A DNA stretch of 64,000 nt from Rhizobium sp. Root483D2 (lineage in GTDB: Bacteria; Pseudomonadota; Alphaproteobacteria; Rhizobiales; Rhizobiaceae). The stretch is from contig NZ_LMFB01000013.1 in assembly GCF_001426685.1 (NCBI RefSeq), forward strand, positions 173,459 to 237,458, read 5' to 3'. Positions 27,593-35,823 of the stretch are shown here, in pieces; the first letter of the stretch is position 1, and each line of letters begins with the position of its first letter. The notes beneath the pieces are model-generated. The model was not told where the DNA came from. It was given only the letters and a program-made list of their open reading frames with translations, and searched no databases. Made by a program: the position numbers and the translations under genes.

Positions 27593-27688
27593 AAGTCTTG
27601 AGGAAGCCAATCTCGGGCAGGCACACCCATAATGCGTTGCGCCAAGCCTGCTGGTCCAAGATGCCGCCTGTTCAGAAAAGATAGAGTG

Positions 27689-28723
27689 ATGCCGAATATC
27701 AACACAGCCACCGAAACCGACAACGGCGCCACACATCCGGCCGCCGCAGCCCCACGTGGCCGGATATGGGCAATCGACGCGCTGCGCGGCGTCGCTCTGA
27801 TCGCCATGGCGACCTATCACTTTTCCTGGGATCTTGAATATTTCGGCTATCTCGATGCGGGCACGGTCGGAACCGGCGGTTTCAAGATCTATGCGCGGAT
27901 GATTGCCAGCAGCTTCCTGTTTCTGGCGGGTGTCGGGCTTGTGCTTGGCCATTATCCGGTCTTCAAGGCCCGGCCCTTCGCCATCCGCTTTGCCAAGATC
28001 GCGGCTGCAGCCCTGGTCATCACCATCGCCACCTGGTTTGCCTTTCCAGACAGTTTCATTTTCTTCGGCATCCTGCATTCGATAGCTGCGGCCAGCCTGA
28101 TCGGCCTTGTCTTCCTGCGCCTGCCTGCGGTTATTACGCTTGTTGCCGCCGCCTGCGCCTTCGCCGCACCATACTATCTGCGCTCTTCCTTTTTCGACGC
28201 ACCGGCGCTCTGGTGGGGGGGACTGTCGGAAACAGTGCCGCGCTCCAACGATTACGTGCCGTTGCTTCCCTGGCTCGCACCATTTCTTGCCGGGATCGCC
28301 ATCGCGCGCATTGCTTTCAGCTTCGGATGGTTTGAAAAACTGCGCAGCGATGGCAGTGCACGCTGGAAAAGCGCGCTCACGGCAGCCGGCCGTCACAGCC
28401 TGATCATCTATCTCGTGCACCAGCCGCTGTTGTTCGCGCTGGTCTATGCCTATTCGCTGGGCTTTCCGGCGGCCAAGCCCGATCCGCTCGTCACCTATCA
28501 AAACAACTGCGTGGCCTCCTGCAGCTTGCAGGAAAGTGCTGCGATCTGCACCACATTTTGCAGCTGCACGCTGGACAAGCTGATGGAAGAAAATCTGTTT
28601 GAACCGCTGAACCAGGGCAAGATCGATGTCAACGACGAGCGCGTGTCGCTTATCGCCGGGCAATGCACCCTTCAGTCACAGGACAGCGGACAGGGATCAG
28701 ATCCCGTTGCGCCGGGCCGCTGA
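27689..28723 (+). CDS. DUF1624 (heparan-alpha-glucosaminide acetyltransferase-like) membrane protein with Cys-rich tail
   Basis: A 344-residue polytopic protein. IDALRGVALIAMATYHFSWDL (trimmed) at its start and HSLIIYLVHQPLLFAL near the end are the family blocks of DUF1624/acyltransferase-3-like proteins, which move acyl groups across or at the inner membrane. After the last membrane segment there is a soluble tail with seven Cys clustered as CVASC, ICTTFCSC and later QC, an unusual feature. Substrate unknown. ATG 27689 is chosen. Confidence 0.8.
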   Translation: MPNINTATETDNGATHPAAAAPRGRIWAIDALRGVALIAMATYHFSWDLEYFGYLDAGTVGTGGFKIYARMIASSFLFLAGVGLVLGHYPVFKARPFAIRFAKIAAAALVITIATWFAFPDSFIFFGILHSIAAASLIGLVFLRLPAVITLVAAACAFAAPYYLRSSFFDAPALWWGGLSETVPRSNDYVPLLPWLAPFLAGIAIARIAFSFGWFEKLRSDGSARWKSALTAAGRHSLIIYLVHQPLLFALVYAYSLGFPAAKPDPLVTYQNNCVASCSLQESAAICTTFCSCTLDKLMEENLFEPLNQGKIDVNDERVSLIAGQCTLQSQDSGQGSDPVAPGR

Positions 28724-28799
28724 GCGCTCCACAGCCGCCGCTTACCCGCAGCGGCTTTGTGGCGGCGGGTGATGCTCGAGAAAAAATTGTAAAAGCGGT

Positions 28800-29186
28800 T
28801 CAGGTACCGACGCCGATTTCGGCGAGACGGGTGAGGCACGCTTCCTCGACATTGCCGAGTTCCTCCAGCGTTTCCTCGATATCCTTGCGCTTCTGGTTGA
28901 GTTCGTCGCGCTTTTCTTCGACACGCTTCATCAGCAGGCGCAGCTGACCGGCCTCGCCCGGCGGGTCGCGGTAGACCTGGATGATCTCGCGGATCTCCGC
29001 GATGGTGAAGCCGATACGGCGGCCACGCAGGATTTCCATGATCAGGCGGCGATCTGCCGAGCGGAACAGCCGTGTCCTGCCGCGCCGCTCCGGGTGGATC
29101 AGCCCCTCGTCCTCATAGAAGCGCAGCGTGCGGGTCGAAACGCCGAATTCCCGTGTCAGCTCGGTAATGGTATAGTACTTGTTCAC
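28800..29186 (-). CDS. MerR-family transcription regulator
   Basis: A 128-residue regulator: winged-helix start MNKYYTITELTREFGVSTRT (20 residues), then LRFYEDEGLIHPERRGRTRLF, then a long coiled coil used for dimerisation (about 80-115). Only one Cys remains near the end, so it is not a metal-sensing MerR of the classic type; it resembles the LiuR/AcuR-like MerR proteins that control amino-acid or fatty-acid catabolism. GTG 29186 is chosen (GAGG 7 bases before). A palindrome suited to such a regulator lies 130 bases upstream (29316-29338). Confidence 0.85.
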   Translation of the reverse strand: MNKYYTITELTREFGVSTRTLRFYEDEGLIHPERRGRTRLFRSADRRLIMEILRGRRIGFTIAEIREIIQVYRDPPGEAGQLRLLMKRVEEKRDELNQKRKDIEETLEELGNVEEACLTRLAEIGVGT

Positions 29187-29315
29187 GCCTGCCTCGCCTT
29201 GCGCCGCAATGTTCAAAATCAGGCTGAATGTGCTTGATCATGCGCCTGCGGTTGAAGTGTTGCACCGGTCAACAGGCCGGAATCGGGGCCATCACGATGC
29301 GAAAGGGCAGTCTGA

Positions 29316-29338
29316 TTGACTTTGACGTAAAAGTCAAA
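29316..29338. promoter_or_regulatory. Palindromic MerR-type operator candidate
   Basis: TTGACTTT-GACGTA-AAAGTCAA is a perfect eight-base inverted repeat separated by six bases. Its centre also gives the shape TTTGAC-N6-GTCAAA. This length and symmetry suit a MerR dimer, and it lies upstream of the MerR gene and just past the mgtE stop, so autoregulation is the simplest reading. Confidence 0.55.
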
Positions 29339-29351
29339 CTTTTGCCGGATG

Positions 29352-30779
29352 TCAACTGACCCGGAACCACCAGGTCGCAAGCCCGAGAAAGGCGAGAAAA
29401 CCGGTGACATCGGTGACTGTCGTGACGAAAACGGCCGAGGATACAGCGGGATCGGCGCCGAAACGGTCAAGCAGCAACGGGATCATGATGCCCGCGAGCG
29501 CTGCAGCGATCATGTTGATCAGCATAGCGGCGGCGATGATACCGCCGATATTGTAGTCCTGAAACCAGGCGCCGGCGACGATGCCGATCAGAACGCCGAA
29601 CAGCATGCCATTGAAAAGCCCCACCCCCGCCTCGCGGCGCACGACGCGCCAGGCATTGTGAATATCGAGGTCGCGGGTGGCGAGCGCGCGCACCGTGACC
29701 GTCATGGTCTGCGAACCCGCATTGCCGCCCATGCCGGCGACAATCGGCATCAGCACGGCCAGCGCGACGATCTGCTGGATCGTCGCTTCGAACAGGCCGA
29801 TCACCGAGGCGGCCAGAAAGGCGGTGAACAGATTGACCATCAGCCATGGAACGCGCGAGCGCGACGTGCTGACGATCGAATCGGACAGTTCCTCGTCGCC
29901 GACGCCGCCAAGGCGCATCAAGTCTTCTTCGGCTTCTTCCTGGATGACGTCGACCACGTCGTCGATGGTCAGCACGCCGACCAGGCGGTTGTTCTCATCG
30001 ACCACAGCGGCCGACAGAAGGTCGTACTGCTCGAAAAGCTGAGCTGCCTCCTCCTGGTCCATCTCGGCCGGCACCGGATGGTTGGTCTCGCGCATGATGG
30101 TCTCGATCTTGACGGAGCGCTTGGTGCGCAGCACGCGGTCGAGATCAAGCGCGCCGAGCAGCTTGAAGGTCGGGTCGATAACGAAGATCTGGGTAAAGCT
30201 TTCTGGAAGATTTTCGTCTTCGCGCATGTAGTCGATGGTCTGGCCGACCGTCCAGAATGGCGGCACCGCGACGAATTCCGTTTGCATGCGGCGTCCGGCC
30301 GTGCTTTCGGGATAATCGAGCGACCGCCTCAGCCGCACCCGTTCGGTAAAGGGCAGCTTCGACAGGATTTCTTCTTGGTCCTCCTGGTCGAGGTCTTCCA
30401 GAATGTAGACGGCGTCGTCGGAATCCATTTCGCCAAGGGCTGCGGCGATCTGCTCGTTGGGCAGATGCTCGACGATATCGAGACGGATGGCCTCGTCCAC
30501 CTCGGTCAGGGCCGACAGGTCGAAATCGTCGCCGAGCAGCGACACCAGCGCCCGGCGCTGGTCCTGCTGGATTGCCTCGAGCAGGTCGCCCATTTCCGAT
30601 GCATGCAGCCGCGCAACGTGCTGGCGCAGATAGAGAAGATCGCGGTCGGCAATGGCAGCACCGACATGCATCAGATAGTCGGAGCGCACCGAGCCATCTT
30701 CGGCGTAGATATCCGAGCCGTCATAAACATCGGCTTCGGGGGGATTGCGGTCTTTGTCCTGCTCGCCGGTACTGCTCAT
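29352..30779 (-). CDS. mgtE: Magnesium transporter MgtE
   Basis: A Mg2+ channel with cytoplasmic gating domains. Seen in order: an N-terminal helical domain (about 40-150), a CBS pair (about 155-280, FVIDPTFKLLGALDLDRVL, LVGVLTIDDVVDVIQEEAEED trimmed), a plug helix, then five membrane segments with the selectivity region PIVAGMGGNAGSQTM near residue 365. 475 residues, normal length. ATG 30779 is chosen (GAGG about 9 bases before). Such genes are often under Mg2+ riboswitches in Firmicutes, but none was seen here. Confidence 0.93.
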   Translation of the reverse strand: MSSTGEQDKDRNPPEADVYDGSDIYAEDGSVRSDYLMHVGAAIADRDLLYLRQHVARLHASEMGDLLEAIQQDQRRALVSLLGDDFDLSALTEVDEAIRLDIVEHLPNEQIAAALGEMDSDDAVYILEDLDQEDQEEILSKLPFTERVRLRRSLDYPESTAGRRMQTEFVAVPPFWTVGQTIDYMREDENLPESFTQIFVIDPTFKLLGALDLDRVLRTKRSVKIETIMRETNHPVPAEMDQEEAAQLFEQYDLLSAAVVDENNRLVGVLTIDDVVDVIQEEAEEDLMRLGGVGDEELSDSIVSTSRSRVPWLMVNLFTAFLAASVIGLFEATIQQIVALAVLMPIVAGMGGNAGSQTMTVTVRALATRDLDIHNAWRVVRREAGVGLFNGMLFGVLIGIVAGAWFQDYNIGGIIAAAMLINMIAAALAGIMIPLLLDRFGADPAVSSAVFVTTVTDVTGFLAFLGLATWWFRVS

Positions 30780-31032
30780 CTGCCCGCCCTCAAAAGAATT
30801 GCAGCCATCCAAGACGCCGGCAGGGCCGGACGGGAGCAGGAAGGCAATGTCTCAGACTGGTGACTGTGGCGCGCTTGAAAAGCGAACCGCACTGTCCTGC
30901 TAACCCAACAAACGGATGAGGTCCACCACCCTATGGGCCGCCAATCCGATCGTACCCGCGTTTTTGCGCAAGCTGTTGCAAAATCATGTGAAATGTTTAG
31001 CTCTGAGCGAGCAAATACGATGGAGCCAGCCC

Positions 31033-31536
31033 TTGTCCAGACGACCGATCCTGCGTTTTCCCGATCCGCAGCTCGCCCTGCCCGCCGCAGCGGTGGTGGA
31101 ATTCGACGACGCGCTGGCGGCTCTTGCGGCAGATCTTCTCGACACGATGCGGGCCGCGCCCGGTATCGGCATCACGGCGCCGCATATCGGCGTGCTGCAG
31201 CGCCTGACAGTCACTGAGCTCGACGCTCAATCCGGCGTGAAAACCTACGTCAATCCGAAAATCATCTGGTCGTCCACTGAGACGATCTCGCATGCGGAAG
31301 GCAGCGTCTCCATGCCCGGTATCAGCGAAGACGTGACGCGTCCAAACAGCGTGCGGGTGCGCTATCAGACCTTGGCTGGCGACGTGAAGGAAGAGGAAGC
31401 CTCAGGCCTCCTGTCCATCTGCCTCCAGCACGAGATCGATCAACTCGACGGCATTTTCTGGGTTCAAAGATTGTCGCGGCTGAAGCGAGAGCGGGCGGTC
31501 AAACGCTTTGCAAAGCAGGAGAAAGCACAAGGATAA
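31033..31536 (+). CDS. Peptide-deformylase-like protein lacking catalytic residues
   Basis: A 167-residue deformylase-fold protein. The three family motifs are present but altered: GIGITAPHIG (44-53) has His51 where the enzyme has Gln; EGSVS (89-93) has Ser91 in place of the metal Cys; HEIDQ (133-137) has Gln137 in place of the second metal His. Two of three metal ligands are therefore lost and deformylation is very unlikely; a binding role is possible. The start is the TTG at 31033, with GGAG 7 bases before it; the reading frame is open upstream to 30916 without family character. Convergent with tRNA-Leu. Confidence 0.8.
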   Translation: MSRRPILRFPDPQLALPAAAVVEFDDALAALAADLLDTMRAAPGIGITAPHIGVLQRLTVTELDAQSGVKTYVNPKIIWSSTETISHAEGSVSMPGISEDVTRPNSVRVRYQTLAGDVKEEEASGLLSICLQHEIDQLDGIFWVQRLSRLKRERAVKRFAKQEKAQG

Positions 31537-31577
31537 GCTGGAGAAAACAACAATTTATCCGGTCTGAAGAAACAAAA

Positions 31578-31598
31578 AAACCCGCTCGAAGCGGGTTT
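31578..31598. terminator. Bidirectional terminator between the deformylase-like gene and tRNA-Leu
   Basis: A nine-pair stem (AAACCCGCT / AGCGGGTTT, loop CGA) preceded by an A-run and followed by TTTCTTG. On the minus strand, the tRNA direction, it ends in seven or eight T, so it should end the tRNA transcript; it may also serve the plus-strand gene. Confidence 0.8.
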
Positions 31599-31620
31599 CT
31601 TGTTTGGCCCGAGAGCCAAA

Positions 31621-31705
31621 TGGTGCGGTCGAGAAGACTCGAACTTCCACGGGTTGCCCCACAGCGACCTCAACGCTGCGCGTCTACCAATTCCGCCACG
31701 ACCGC
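31621..31705 (-). tRNA. tRNA-Leu (anticodon GAG)
   Basis: Minus-strand tRNA of 85 bases with acceptor stem GCGGTCG/CGACCGC, discriminator A and an encoded CCA at 31621-31623. The anticodon stem is CAGCG/CGCTG with loop TTGAGGT, giving anticodon GAG for codons CTC/CTT. A long variable arm (class II) with a GTGGGGCAACCCGT segment and the T loop TTCGAGT identify leucine. A promoter lies 37 bases upstream. Confidence 0.96.
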
Positions 31706-31741
31706 ATCGTGGTAGATGCCGAATTGCTCCGGCGGGGCTGC

Positions 31742-31770
31742 ATGTAGCAAAAGCATTTGGGGTGCACAAG
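31742..31770 (-). promoter_or_regulatory. Promoter for tRNA-Leu
   Basis: On the minus strand CTTGTG and CTACAT are separated by 17 bases, close to the alphaproteobacterial vegetative consensus (CTTGAC-N17-CTATAT). The predicted start lies about 30 bases before the tRNA 5' end at 31705. Confidence 0.65.
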
Positions 31771-31900
31771 GGCAGGATGACAGAAAGTTGACGGCGGGAT
31801 CAACTATTTCAACAGGCTGGTTGGCGCGTGCCTGAGAATGCTGGACTCTTGGCCTTTGACGTACCATTTAGAAAAGTAAATCAACGGGATTGCTTCGACC

Positions 31901-32659
31901 ATGCAGCGCGAAAATCTGGAGAAAACCTTCTTTGCAGCCGAAGGCTGTCCGCCGGTGCGGTGGAGAATCGCGCCCTCCCCGGTCGATTATGCAGACGCAG
32001 TCGAAACGATGGAGCGCGCGGCCGCAGCCATTGCCGCCGGCGAAGCCGACGAACTGGTCTGGCTGGTCGAACACCCGCCGCTCTATACCGCCGGCACCAG
32101 CGCTGATGCCGCCGATCTCGTGATGCCCGGCCGTTTTCCGGTGTTTCAGACCGGACGCGGCGGCGAATATACCTATCATGGCCCAGGGCAGCGCGTGGTT
32201 TACGTCATGCTTGACCTGAAGCGGCGCAAGCAGGATGTCCGCGCCTTTGTCGCAGCGATCGAGAGCCTGGTCATCGAGACGCTTGCCAGCATGAATGTCA
32301 GGGGTGAGCGGCGCGAGGACCGGGTCGGCGTCTGGGTGCGGCGTCCCGACCGGCCGAGCCTGCCGGACGGTTCGATGGCGGAAGACAAGATCGCCGCGAT
32401 CGGCATCCGCCTGCGCCGGTGGGTGAGCTTTCACGGCATGTCGCTGAATGTCGATCCAGAACTGGACCATTTCGACGGTATCGTACCGTGCGGCATTCGT
32501 GGCTATGGCGTCACCAGCCTGGTCGATCTCGGCCTGCCGGTGATGATGACCGATGTCGACATCAAGCTTCGCCAGGCCTTCGAGACTATTTTCGGCCCGG
32601 CGGTCAATGATCTCGGCTGTCAGCCCTGCGACCAGGAAAACAACCGGTCCGTCGCATAG
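31901..32659 (+). CDS. lipB: Octanoyl-ACP:protein transferase (LipB)
   Basis: Transfers octanoate from acyl carrier protein to lipoyl domains, the first step of lipoate assembly; cytoplasmic. Signature [12 protein letters not shown] at 86-97, Lys164 (DKIAAIGIR) and Cys198 in PCGIRG form the active-site pair of the family. 252 residues, normal length. Its last 40 bases overlap the end of the convergent M50 protease gene. No LipA gene is next to it. Confidence 0.94.
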   Translation: MQRENLEKTFFAAEGCPPVRWRIAPSPVDYADAVETMERAAAAIAAGEADELVWLVEHPPLYTAGTSADAADLVMPGRFPVFQTGRGGEYTYHGPGQRVVYVMLDLKRRKQDVRAFVAAIESLVIETLASMNVRGERREDRVGVWVRRPDRPSLPDGSMAEDKIAAIGIRLRRWVSFHGMSLNVDPELDHFDGIVPCGIRGYGVTSLVDLGLPVMMTDVDIKLRQAFETIFGPAVNDLGCQPCDQENNRSVA

Positions 32660-33888
32660 ACGACGGCGTAGCCGTGCAGCGCCACGGCGGAGTAGAGCCC
32701 CAGGCCGCTGAGGATCCGCTGGCTGCCTGTCATCTCGTCCAGGCGGTGGCGCGGCTTGACGCCGGTGCTGCCCATCATGCTCAACAGGGCAAATACGGCA
32801 AGCCCCGCCAGAAGGGCCGGCGCCGACAGGCCGACCCGCCAGCCGACAGCGGCAATGATCAGGGTGATGAGGAAGCTTCCCACCATCCGCCCGCTGCGGG
32901 AGCGGAAAACCTGGCGCAGGACCTGGCCGCCATCGAACCGGTTCATCGGCAACAGATTGAGCAGGTTGAATGCCCCGAGGATCAGCAGGAAGATCAGCAC
33001 CGCCGTTCCCGAGCCGAACGTGCCATGGCCGGCAGCCTTGTGCAGGATGATGGCGGCGGGGATGAGGAACGCCGACAGGCCCGCCCCCATCAGCGCGCAG
33101 GTGGCAACCTCGAAGAGCGAATTATAGGGCCGGCCGCCAATGGCGATGCCGCCTAACAGTGGCACGAAGATCATCCGCACCTTCCGGTGGCCGAAAGCGC
33201 GATAGGCAGCCAGATGCCCCAATTCGTGCAGCACGATGACCAACGTCAAAAGCGTCGATAACACCAGTCCGCCACGGGTAAGACCAAAGAACGGCCACAA
33301 GAGCAGCGTCGATAAGACCGCCAATCCGCATTGGACCAGCGGATGCTCGAAGACGGCGCGCGCCGGTTTGCTCTCGCCGGTGTCGAGCCATTGCTGCAGG
33401 GATTTCATCTCGCGCCGCAGGGAAAAGAAGCGGAAGATCAGAAAGGCCAGGCCACGATAGCGGTCGGTCTGCTCGATCGTCAGGTGCATCACATCTCCGT
33501 CCCCGACAAGACGGCGGCGCTCGGAAAAATCCGTCCAGAAGGCGGCGTCGAGGGCGCTGTCCTCCAGCACGCGTGCGGTGTATTCGGTACCGGAGAGCGA
33601 TTGCGTGATCTGCAACGTGCGGACGATCGGTTCGCCGTGCCGGTCGAGATGGGTATAGGTCTGCTGCACCCGGTCGGGTGCGTCTGCAAAGCTTTGGCTG
33701 GTCAAAACCGAATGGTGCCAGTCTGCCGACAGGCCCAGCGGAAAGATGGCGTTCCAGATCTTGTCCCGGCTGGCATGAAACGTCCGGCTGACCCGTATGG
33801 TCCGCACACCCACGGGAAAAGCGAGAAGAAGCCAGAGAAGCCCGACATTAATGACAAGAAGCGCGATCGCCGGTGCATGCGTGGCCAT
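32620..33888 (-). CDS. Membrane M50 (site-2-type) metalloprotease fused to an N-terminal SRPBCC domain
   Basis: A 422-residue protein. Residues 1-25 form a membrane anchor, 30-165 a soluble SRPBCC (START-like) domain ([22 protein letters not shown] trimmed), and 180-400 a site-2-protease membrane core with the zinc motif HELGH (211-215) and LLPMNRFDG (302-310) supplying the third ligand. Members cut membrane-bound substrates. The domain pairing is unusual, since site-2 proteases normally carry PDZ or CBS domains. Converges with lipB with a 40-base overlap. Confidence 0.85.
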   Translation of the reverse strand: MATHAPAIALLVINVGLLWLLLAFPVGVRTIRVSRTFHASRDKIWNAIFPLGLSADWHHSVLTSQSFADAPDRVQQTYTHLDRHGEPIVRTLQITQSLSGTEYTARVLEDSALDAAFWTDFSERRRLVGDGDVMHLTIEQTDRYRGLAFLIFRFFSLRREMKSLQQWLDTGESKPARAVFEHPLVQCGLAVLSTLLLWPFFGLTRGGLVLSTLLTLVIVLHELGHLAAYRAFGHRKVRMIFVPLLGGIAIGGRPYNSLFEVATCALMGAGLSAFLIPAAIILHKAAGHGTFGSGTAVLIFLLILGAFNLLNLLPMNRFDGGQVLRQVFRSRSGRMVGSFLITLIIAAVGWRVGLSAPALLAGLAVFALLSMMGSTGVKPRHRLDEMTGSQRILSGLGLYSAVALHGYAVVYATDRLFSWSQG

Positions 33889-34202
33889 AGGCGCCCTTCC
33901 CTTGATCGCCAGCCGGACGGCGGGCGATGGAGCGTGAAAAATCGTACGGGAGGCTGCTGCGGATCGCCATAGGGATTACCGCCTCTTGCGACGCGATAAT
34001 CCCTGGAGAAAAGACTCAGCCGATGCGAAACGGCGATTGAACCGAGCATCAGCCGTGTCTTCCCGGCGATGGAACATGCCGGACAAGAAATACGACGGTC
34101 ATCCATCGCTTCCTCTCCCGTTTCATCATGAAACTGAAGTGAACCTAGACGGCTTCAGTTGCCAATCCGGAAAGAATGTTTGTTAGCAGAGGCTTGATGG
34201 AT
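33889..34202. other. Spacer between the M50 protease gene and the DMT transporter gene
   Basis: 314 bases between two minus-strand genes. An open frame on the plus strand (33986-34186) has no ribosome site or recognisable sequence. I see no hairpin with a T-run or clear promoter pair here. Confidence 0.3.
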
Positions 34203-35144
34203 TCACTCCAATTTGAGCATTAATCCGGCCCGGCGTTCGCGCCAGATCATGAACAGGCCCGAGCCGATGATGATGGCGATGCCCAGCCATTTCGACAGTG
34301 TCGGGAATTCACTGAAAATCAGGAATCCCAGCACCGTGCCGGTGATGATCTCCAGATAATGGAACGGCGCCAGAAGCGATACCGGCGCCGCCTGAAACGC
34401 TTTGACCACCATCAGATGGCCGTAGCCGGAGATGGTGCCGAGCGCGATGACCAGAACCCAGCCCAGCGTGGAATGCGGCAGTGACGGAATAAAATCCACC
34501 GAGCCTGCGGTATAGCCGACGGCGATGGCGGCAACCATGAACAGCGAGCCGCCGATGCCGGCAATGGTCTGCATCGTCAGGGGTGTATCGGCATTTCCAA
34601 CCACACTGTTGAGCAGCAGATAGCAGGCAAACAGGAAGGCGCAGAAGACCGGCAACAGGGATTTGAGCCCAAAAATCTCGAAACTCGGCTGGATGACGAT
34701 CATGGCGCCGCCGAACCCGACGAAGATGGCGAGCCAGCGCCGCCAGCCGACCTTTTCGTGCAGGATCAGGGCCGAAAGGCAGGTGAGGATAAAGGGCTCG
34801 ACGAAATAGATGGCGAAGACGTCCGCAAGCGGCATGTATTTGACCGAGATGAAAAACAGCAAGGCGGCGGCGGCGAGGAGCACGCCGCGCAACAGGTTGA
34901 ACCAGAGCCGCTGGGGTTTGAGCGCGCGCAGGCCACCGGTCGATAGAAGCACCGGCAGCACGGAAACCAGCTGGAAGAAGAACCGGTAAAAGGTCACCTG
35001 CGCCGGCGACATGCCCTGATAGACCGCCATGTATTTGGCGATCGCGTCCATGCAGGGCAGGATGATCATCGCCCCCAGCATGATGGCAAGTCCCTGCATA
35101 ACAGTATGCGTGGGTGCTACGGCACTCGGCGAAGATGGGGTCAC
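34203..35144 (-). CDS. DMT-superfamily (EamA) transporter
   Basis: A 313-residue inner-membrane protein of ten hydrophobic segments arranged as two EamA repeats (about 20-150 and 165-300), with the repeat signature FYRFFFQLVSVLP and the late motif LLAPFHYLEIITGTVLGFLIF (trimmed). It would move small metabolites such as amino acids or nucleotide-derived compounds outward; the substrate is not predictable. Start ATG 35144. Single gene. Confidence 0.85.
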   Translation of the reverse strand: MTPSSPSAVAPTHTVMQGLAIMLGAMIILPCMDAIAKYMAVYQGMSPAQVTFYRFFFQLVSVLPVLLSTGGLRALKPQRLWFNLLRGVLLAAAALLFFISVKYMPLADVFAIYFVEPFILTCLSALILHEKVGWRRWLAIFVGFGGAMIVIQPSFEIFGLKSLLPVFCAFLFACYLLLNSVVGNADTPLTMQTIAGIGGSLFMVAAIAVGYTAGSVDFIPSLPHSTLGWVLVIALGTISGYGHLMVVKAFQAAPVSLLAPFHYLEIITGTVLGFLIFSEFPTLSKWLGIAIIIGSGLFMIWRERRAGLMLKLE

Positions 35145-35337
35145 GGGAGATATCCGATTGTGGGCGCCGTCCGGAAAAGGACGCGCACAGAAGACGCTTT
35201 TGGCGGTATTTTTGACGTGGAAGGGTGTCCAATTTCGCAGCAGGTTCTATAAATTGCAACAGTGAAGTCTTCGACCGCAATCGCGGCCGCCCCGGAACTC
35301 GACCCACCCAAGCCCCAAAGGCAAAAAGGAGAGACCG

Positions 35338-35733
35338 ATGCGTCTATCGACGGAAACCGCCCTGGCAATGTTGCGCAGGCCAAGCGACAACGACACGTTG
35401 GGGGGCCGCATCTGGCGGGCGCGCGATGCGATGAACCTCTCGGTCAAGGACCTTGCCAACCAGCTCGGCGTTCGCGGCGATACGATTTCGGCCTGGGAGC
35501 GCGACCGCTCCGAGCCGCGCACCAACCGGTTGTTCATGCTGGCCGGCGTGCTGGGGGTCACACCGGCCTGGCTGATCGCCGGGATCGGCGAAGCGCCGAA
35601 GGACGAACTGTCCAATACCGTCTCCGGACAGTTGCGCGATCAGCTGGCGCAAGTGAAGAAACTGCACGAGCAGACGGGAAAGGCGATCTCCGCTCTTGAG
35701 ATGGAGATCAACCGCGTCCTACAGGACATGTAG
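35338..35733 (+). CDS. XRE-family HTH regulator
   Basis: A 131-residue DNA-binding protein. The helix-turn-helix lies at about 20-75 (IWRARDAMNLSVKDLANQLG, then TISAWERDRSEPR), followed by a C-terminal dimerisation helix (RDQLAQVKKLHEQ). AGGAGAG lies 7 bases before ATG 35338. It precedes the formaldehyde-oxidation gene adhC on the same strand by 90 bases, so it may regulate it, though this is only position-based inference. Confidence 0.85.
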   Translation: MRLSTETALAMLRRPSDNDTLGGRIWRARDAMNLSVKDLANQLGVRGDTISAWERDRSEPRTNRLFMLAGVLGVTPAWLIAGIGEAPKDELSNTVSGQLRDQLAQVKKLHEQTGKAISALEMEINRVLQDM

Positions 35734-35823
35734 GATTTAAACATCGATTCTCAGCCGATTCCGGCTTGAGCGCCACCGGCCACTCTGCAATTGTGGCGCA
35801 AATTCAGACGAGGGAGAACAACA

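Noticed and set aside
26942..28663. A 573-codon minus-strand frame opposite DUF599 and DUF1624
   Set aside because: It spans two recognised genes on the other strand and reads as low-complexity sequence.
29349..30863. A 504-codon plus-strand frame opposite mgtE
   Set aside because: MgtE is clear on the other strand; this frame is His/Asp/Arg-rich with no domain pattern.
33986..34186. A 66-codon plus-strand frame between the M50 and DMT genes
   Set aside because: It lacks a ribosome site and resembles no family; a non-coding spacer is simpler.
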